Shown here in pieces: positions 4,335 through 6,314 of a DNA stretch of 6,314 nt. The notes under the pieces are model-generated. The model saw nothing but the letters and a program-made list of their open reading frames with translations, had not been told where the DNA came from and searched no databases. Position numbers and translations under genes: made by a program. This DNA comes from an uncultured bacterium (lineage in GTDB: Bacteria; Edwardsbacteria; AC1; EtOH8), in contig CALGNM010000172.1 of NCBI GenBank assembly GCA_937958665.1, positions 1 to 6,314 of the forward strand, read 5' to 3'. Each line of letters begins with the position of its first letter. Position 1 is the stretch's first letter.

Positions 4335-6314
4335 CTTCCTATCGATTGGAAATACACCTCCAACGCATCCTGGTATTCCAGGGGATAGTGTTCCTGGCGC
4401 CAATTGCGCCAAGGCCTTTGCCCTCCGTTTTCGGTCCGCCCTTTGTCAGAGGGAGAAACATTGCCTTCTGGCAGGCGGCCCCTCTCGGCCTGGCGTTCTC
4501 GGGACAATTCCCTCTCCTTCAGGGAGTGCTGGGCGTCCAGCATCCTGGTCAGTATTCTCTCCTGCCTCTCGATCGTCTGGCGGCTGATTCGCCTATTTTT
4601 TAGATCTTCGGCCACCCGGCGCATCTCCTCCACCAGATCATCCAGCCGACCGGTCAGGTCTCGCCGGCCACCGTACCGTTGGTCGAAATCCTCCATACCC
4701 TGGCGGACCGCCTCCTGCTGGGCGGCCAGCCGGGCCATCTGGCTGCGGGCCTGCTGCGACATCCCGTCCTCCAGCGACAGCATGGCCCCGGTGCCATCGT
4801 TGACCGCCCGCTGTTGGCCGGAGAGCCCGGACAGGTCCTGCATAATGTCACCCGAGCCTCCGGAAGTGTTGCCCGAAGCCGACTCCATCAACCCCATGGC
4901 CGCCCCGTTTAGGGCCGCCAAGGCCTGACGTCCGGACTGCCCGGCCTGTCCGCAGGCGCCATCGGAATACGCCTGGGCCGACTGGCCCATTTGGCGCATG
5001 GCTTCTTGGATTGATTGTCTGGCCCGGGGGGAATCCAACAGATTCTGTCGGGACAGGCTCTCCAATTCCCGGGCGATCCGCCCGGCTTGGCGCTGCAGGA
5101 TCTGCTGCTGGTGGGCCAGCTCATTCTGGCTGCCGCTCCGGCCGGTCCCTGCCCGGTTGAGACCCTCCTGTTGTCGGGATAGATCCAGCAGGTCTCCGGC
5201 TCTGCGCCGGGCCGCCTGGGCCGCCGCCCGGCTGCGGGCCTGCCTCATACTACTCCGGGCTCCTCGAAGTCCGGCTGAGGCCTGGCTTAGTTCGTCCACA
5301 ACCTGCTGTTGCAGCAGGGATGCCTGGTCCCGGTCCCCCTGCTCCAGAGAACCGGCCGCCTGCTCCATTTTTCTTTCGGTGCGGCTGTCACCCAGCTGTT
5401 TGGCGGTCTTGGCCGTCCGGGCGGCGGCTTCCGGGTCGCTCTGTTCCAACTGTTTGGCCGTCTCCCTGATGCCTGAAGCCAATTGTTCAAGCTGTTTGGC
5501 CAACTGGCGCTGTTGCTCCGCCAGCCTCTCCGTACGCCCCGCGCCACTGCTGGAATCGGTCCGAGCCTTCAGGTCCCTCTGGTCATCGGCCAGCTGGTCC
5601 AGCCGCCGCTCCAGGCCCTCCACGGCCTGCTCCAATTGCAGTTCTTTTAACATAGCCAGGGTCCGGTCCAGCTGGCGCTGGAAATCCTCCTGGGTCATTT
5701 TAAGGTTTTCCATGGCCCGGGCTACCTCCCGGCGATCCATGCCATCCAAGGCCTGGCGCAGCCGCTCCATGTCCTGCCTCATGCGGTCGGTGGCCACTTG
5801 TTCGAACAGCTCCCTCAGCCGGGCCAGCTTCTCCATGGTCGACTGATCGAAGCTCCAGCGGGACTCCCTTTCATCCAGGCTGCGGCGGGATTCAGCCAGC
5901 GCCTGTTCCAATTGCTCGGCCAGCTCCCGCTGTTTGCTCAGCAGATTCTCGGCCGCCGCCTGCTGCTGCCAGTCGCTGCGGCGCGATTCCTTCAGGCTCC
6001 GGGCCAGACGGTCAACCTCCTCCTGCAGCTGGCGGCGGAAGTCCTCGGTCCGGCCCAGCTCCCGGACCGCCGCCGAGTCGGCTTGGGCCAGGGAACGAAA
6101 CATCTCCTCCATTCCCGGAAGCCGAATTGCCCTTGCCGGGCTGCGACTCAGCTTGGGGCCAGACACTGCATCGTTATCCAGGGCCTCCAGCCAGCAGGCC
6201 ACCGAATCCCCCGGCATCAGCTCCAGGTCGCCCAGCTCCCACAGGTAGCTGAAGGTGGATGCATACGCCGCTGCAGACCCCCTGAGCGGTGCAGGTGTTG
6301 TGAACCGCCTGCAG
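4331..6314 (-). CDS. DUF4175-like large coiled-coil protein, 5' end beyond the window
   Basis: The frame is open to the right edge, giving 660 visible residues (first codon 6311-6313) and a TGA at 4331-4333. An ATG at 6217 is internal, because the frame upstream of it continues with family-like sequence. Visible residues 21-75 contain YLWELGDLELMPGD, LEALDNDAVSGPK and LPGMEEMF. This resembles the end of the extracytoplasmic Ig-like part of DUF4175-type proteins, just before their Gln-rich coiled coil. Residues 83-345 are long Glu/Arg/Gln/Leu heptad-like helices, 445-510 are Gly/Ser/Gln-rich, and 555-605 are helical again. The C-terminus has HYPLEYQDALEVYFQSIGR, similar to the closing Tyr-rich motif of these proteins. 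In the family, membrane helices come before this part and would lie outside the window. Function is unknown; an envelope or scaffold role with the coupled TPR protein is inferred. Family call from memory. Confidence 0.75.
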   Translation of the reverse strand, partial: CRRFTTPAPLRGSAAAYASTFSYLWELGDLELMPGDSVACWLEALDNDAVSGPKLSRSPARAIRLPGMEEMFRSLAQADSAAVRELGRTEDFRRQLQEEVDRLARSLKESRRSDWQQQAAAENLLSKQRELAEQLEQALAESRRSLDERESRWSFDQSTMEKLARLRELFEQVATDRMRQDMERLRQALDGMDRREVARAMENLKMTQEDFQRQLDRTLAMLKELQLEQAVEGLERRLDQLADDQRDLKARTDSSSGAGRTERLAEQQRQLAKQLEQLASGIRETAKQLEQSDPEAAARTAKTAKQLGDSRTERKMEQAAGSLEQGDRDQASLLQQQVVDELSQASAGLRGARSSMRQARSRAAAQAARRRAGDLLDLSRQQEGLNRAGTGRSGSQNELAHQQQILQRQAGRIARELESLSRQNLLDSPRARQSIQEAMRQMGQSAQAYSDGACGQAGQSGRQALAALNGAAMGLMESASGNTSGGSGDIMQDLSGLSGQQRAVNDGTGAMLSLEDGMSQQARSQMARLAAQQEAVRQGMEDFDQRYGGRRDLTGRLDDLVEEMRRVAEDLKNRRISRQTIERQERILTRMLDAQHSLKERELSRERQAERGRLPEGNVSPSDKGRTENGGQRPWRNWRQEHYPLEYQDALEVYFQSIGR

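Noticed and set aside
4335-4412. Upstream extension of the TPR protein to 4412
   Set aside because: The stretch overlaps the C-terminal codons of the upstream gene and would bury the signal peptide; the ATGA overlap at 4331-4334 is a typical coupled start.
4998-5846. 282-codon plus-strand open frame rich in Ser and Arg
   Set aside because: It mirrors the Glu/Arg/Gln codons of the coiled-coil gene on the other strand; the repetitive Ser/Arg/Cys composition is that of an antisense shadow.
6255-6314. Possible chimeric or adapter sequence at the right end (two CTGCAG sites close together)
   Set aside because: The coding frame stays open to the edge and gives plausible sequence leading into the DUF4175-like motif; no adapter match was recognised.

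Overview
The window looks like one end of a metagenomic contig from an uncultured, GC-rich Gram-negative bacterium. Bases 1-41 are Illumina adapter sequence, not biology. A diderm envelope is suggested by an outer-membrane beta-barrel protein with a signal peptide and a terminal Phe. A DUF4175-like coiled-coil gene beside a secreted TPR gene fits poorly cultured FCB-type or candidate-phylum lineages, but the sequence does not fix the phylum. Every real gene reads on the minus strand.

In transcription order (right to left) the window holds: a DUF4175-like coiled-coil protein open at the right edge (4331-6314); a secreted TPR protein coupled to it by an ATGA overlap (2802-4334); the ATP-dependent protease subunit ClpP (2184-2783); a near-consensus promoter and an intact tRNA-Phe(GAA) with encoded CCA (2039-2114); a small AT-rich GIY-YIG nuclease gene (1727-1990); a 5'-truncated second copy of the tRNA-Phe 3' part (1686-1742) with a strong terminator (1647-1679); a perfect-consensus promoter driving an unrecognised outer-membrane beta-barrel protein (211-1518); and the first 50 codons of a comF-like gene (42-191), cut off by the adapter.

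The most interesting part is 1656-2071. The GIY-YIG gene lies between two copies of the tRNA-Phe 3' end plus its terminator hairpin. The copies are offset by exactly 353 bp (57 of 63 positions identical without gaps, by hand alignment). The nuclease reading frame runs into the displaced tRNA fragment and stops on its anticodon. The gene is about 36% GC against roughly 60% around it. This looks like a minimal mobile unit that uses a tRNA gene as its site and leaves that tRNA functional. The anticodon stem of the displaced fragment differs at all five pairs from the intact tRNA yet remains fully paired, so it is not simply a decayed copy.

ClpP has its catalytic Ser and His, but the usual third triad residue (Asp) is Asn. 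The DUF4175-TPR-ClpP cluster appears to be one transcription unit, possibly with an extra internal promoter for clpP in an AT-rich patch of the TPR gene.
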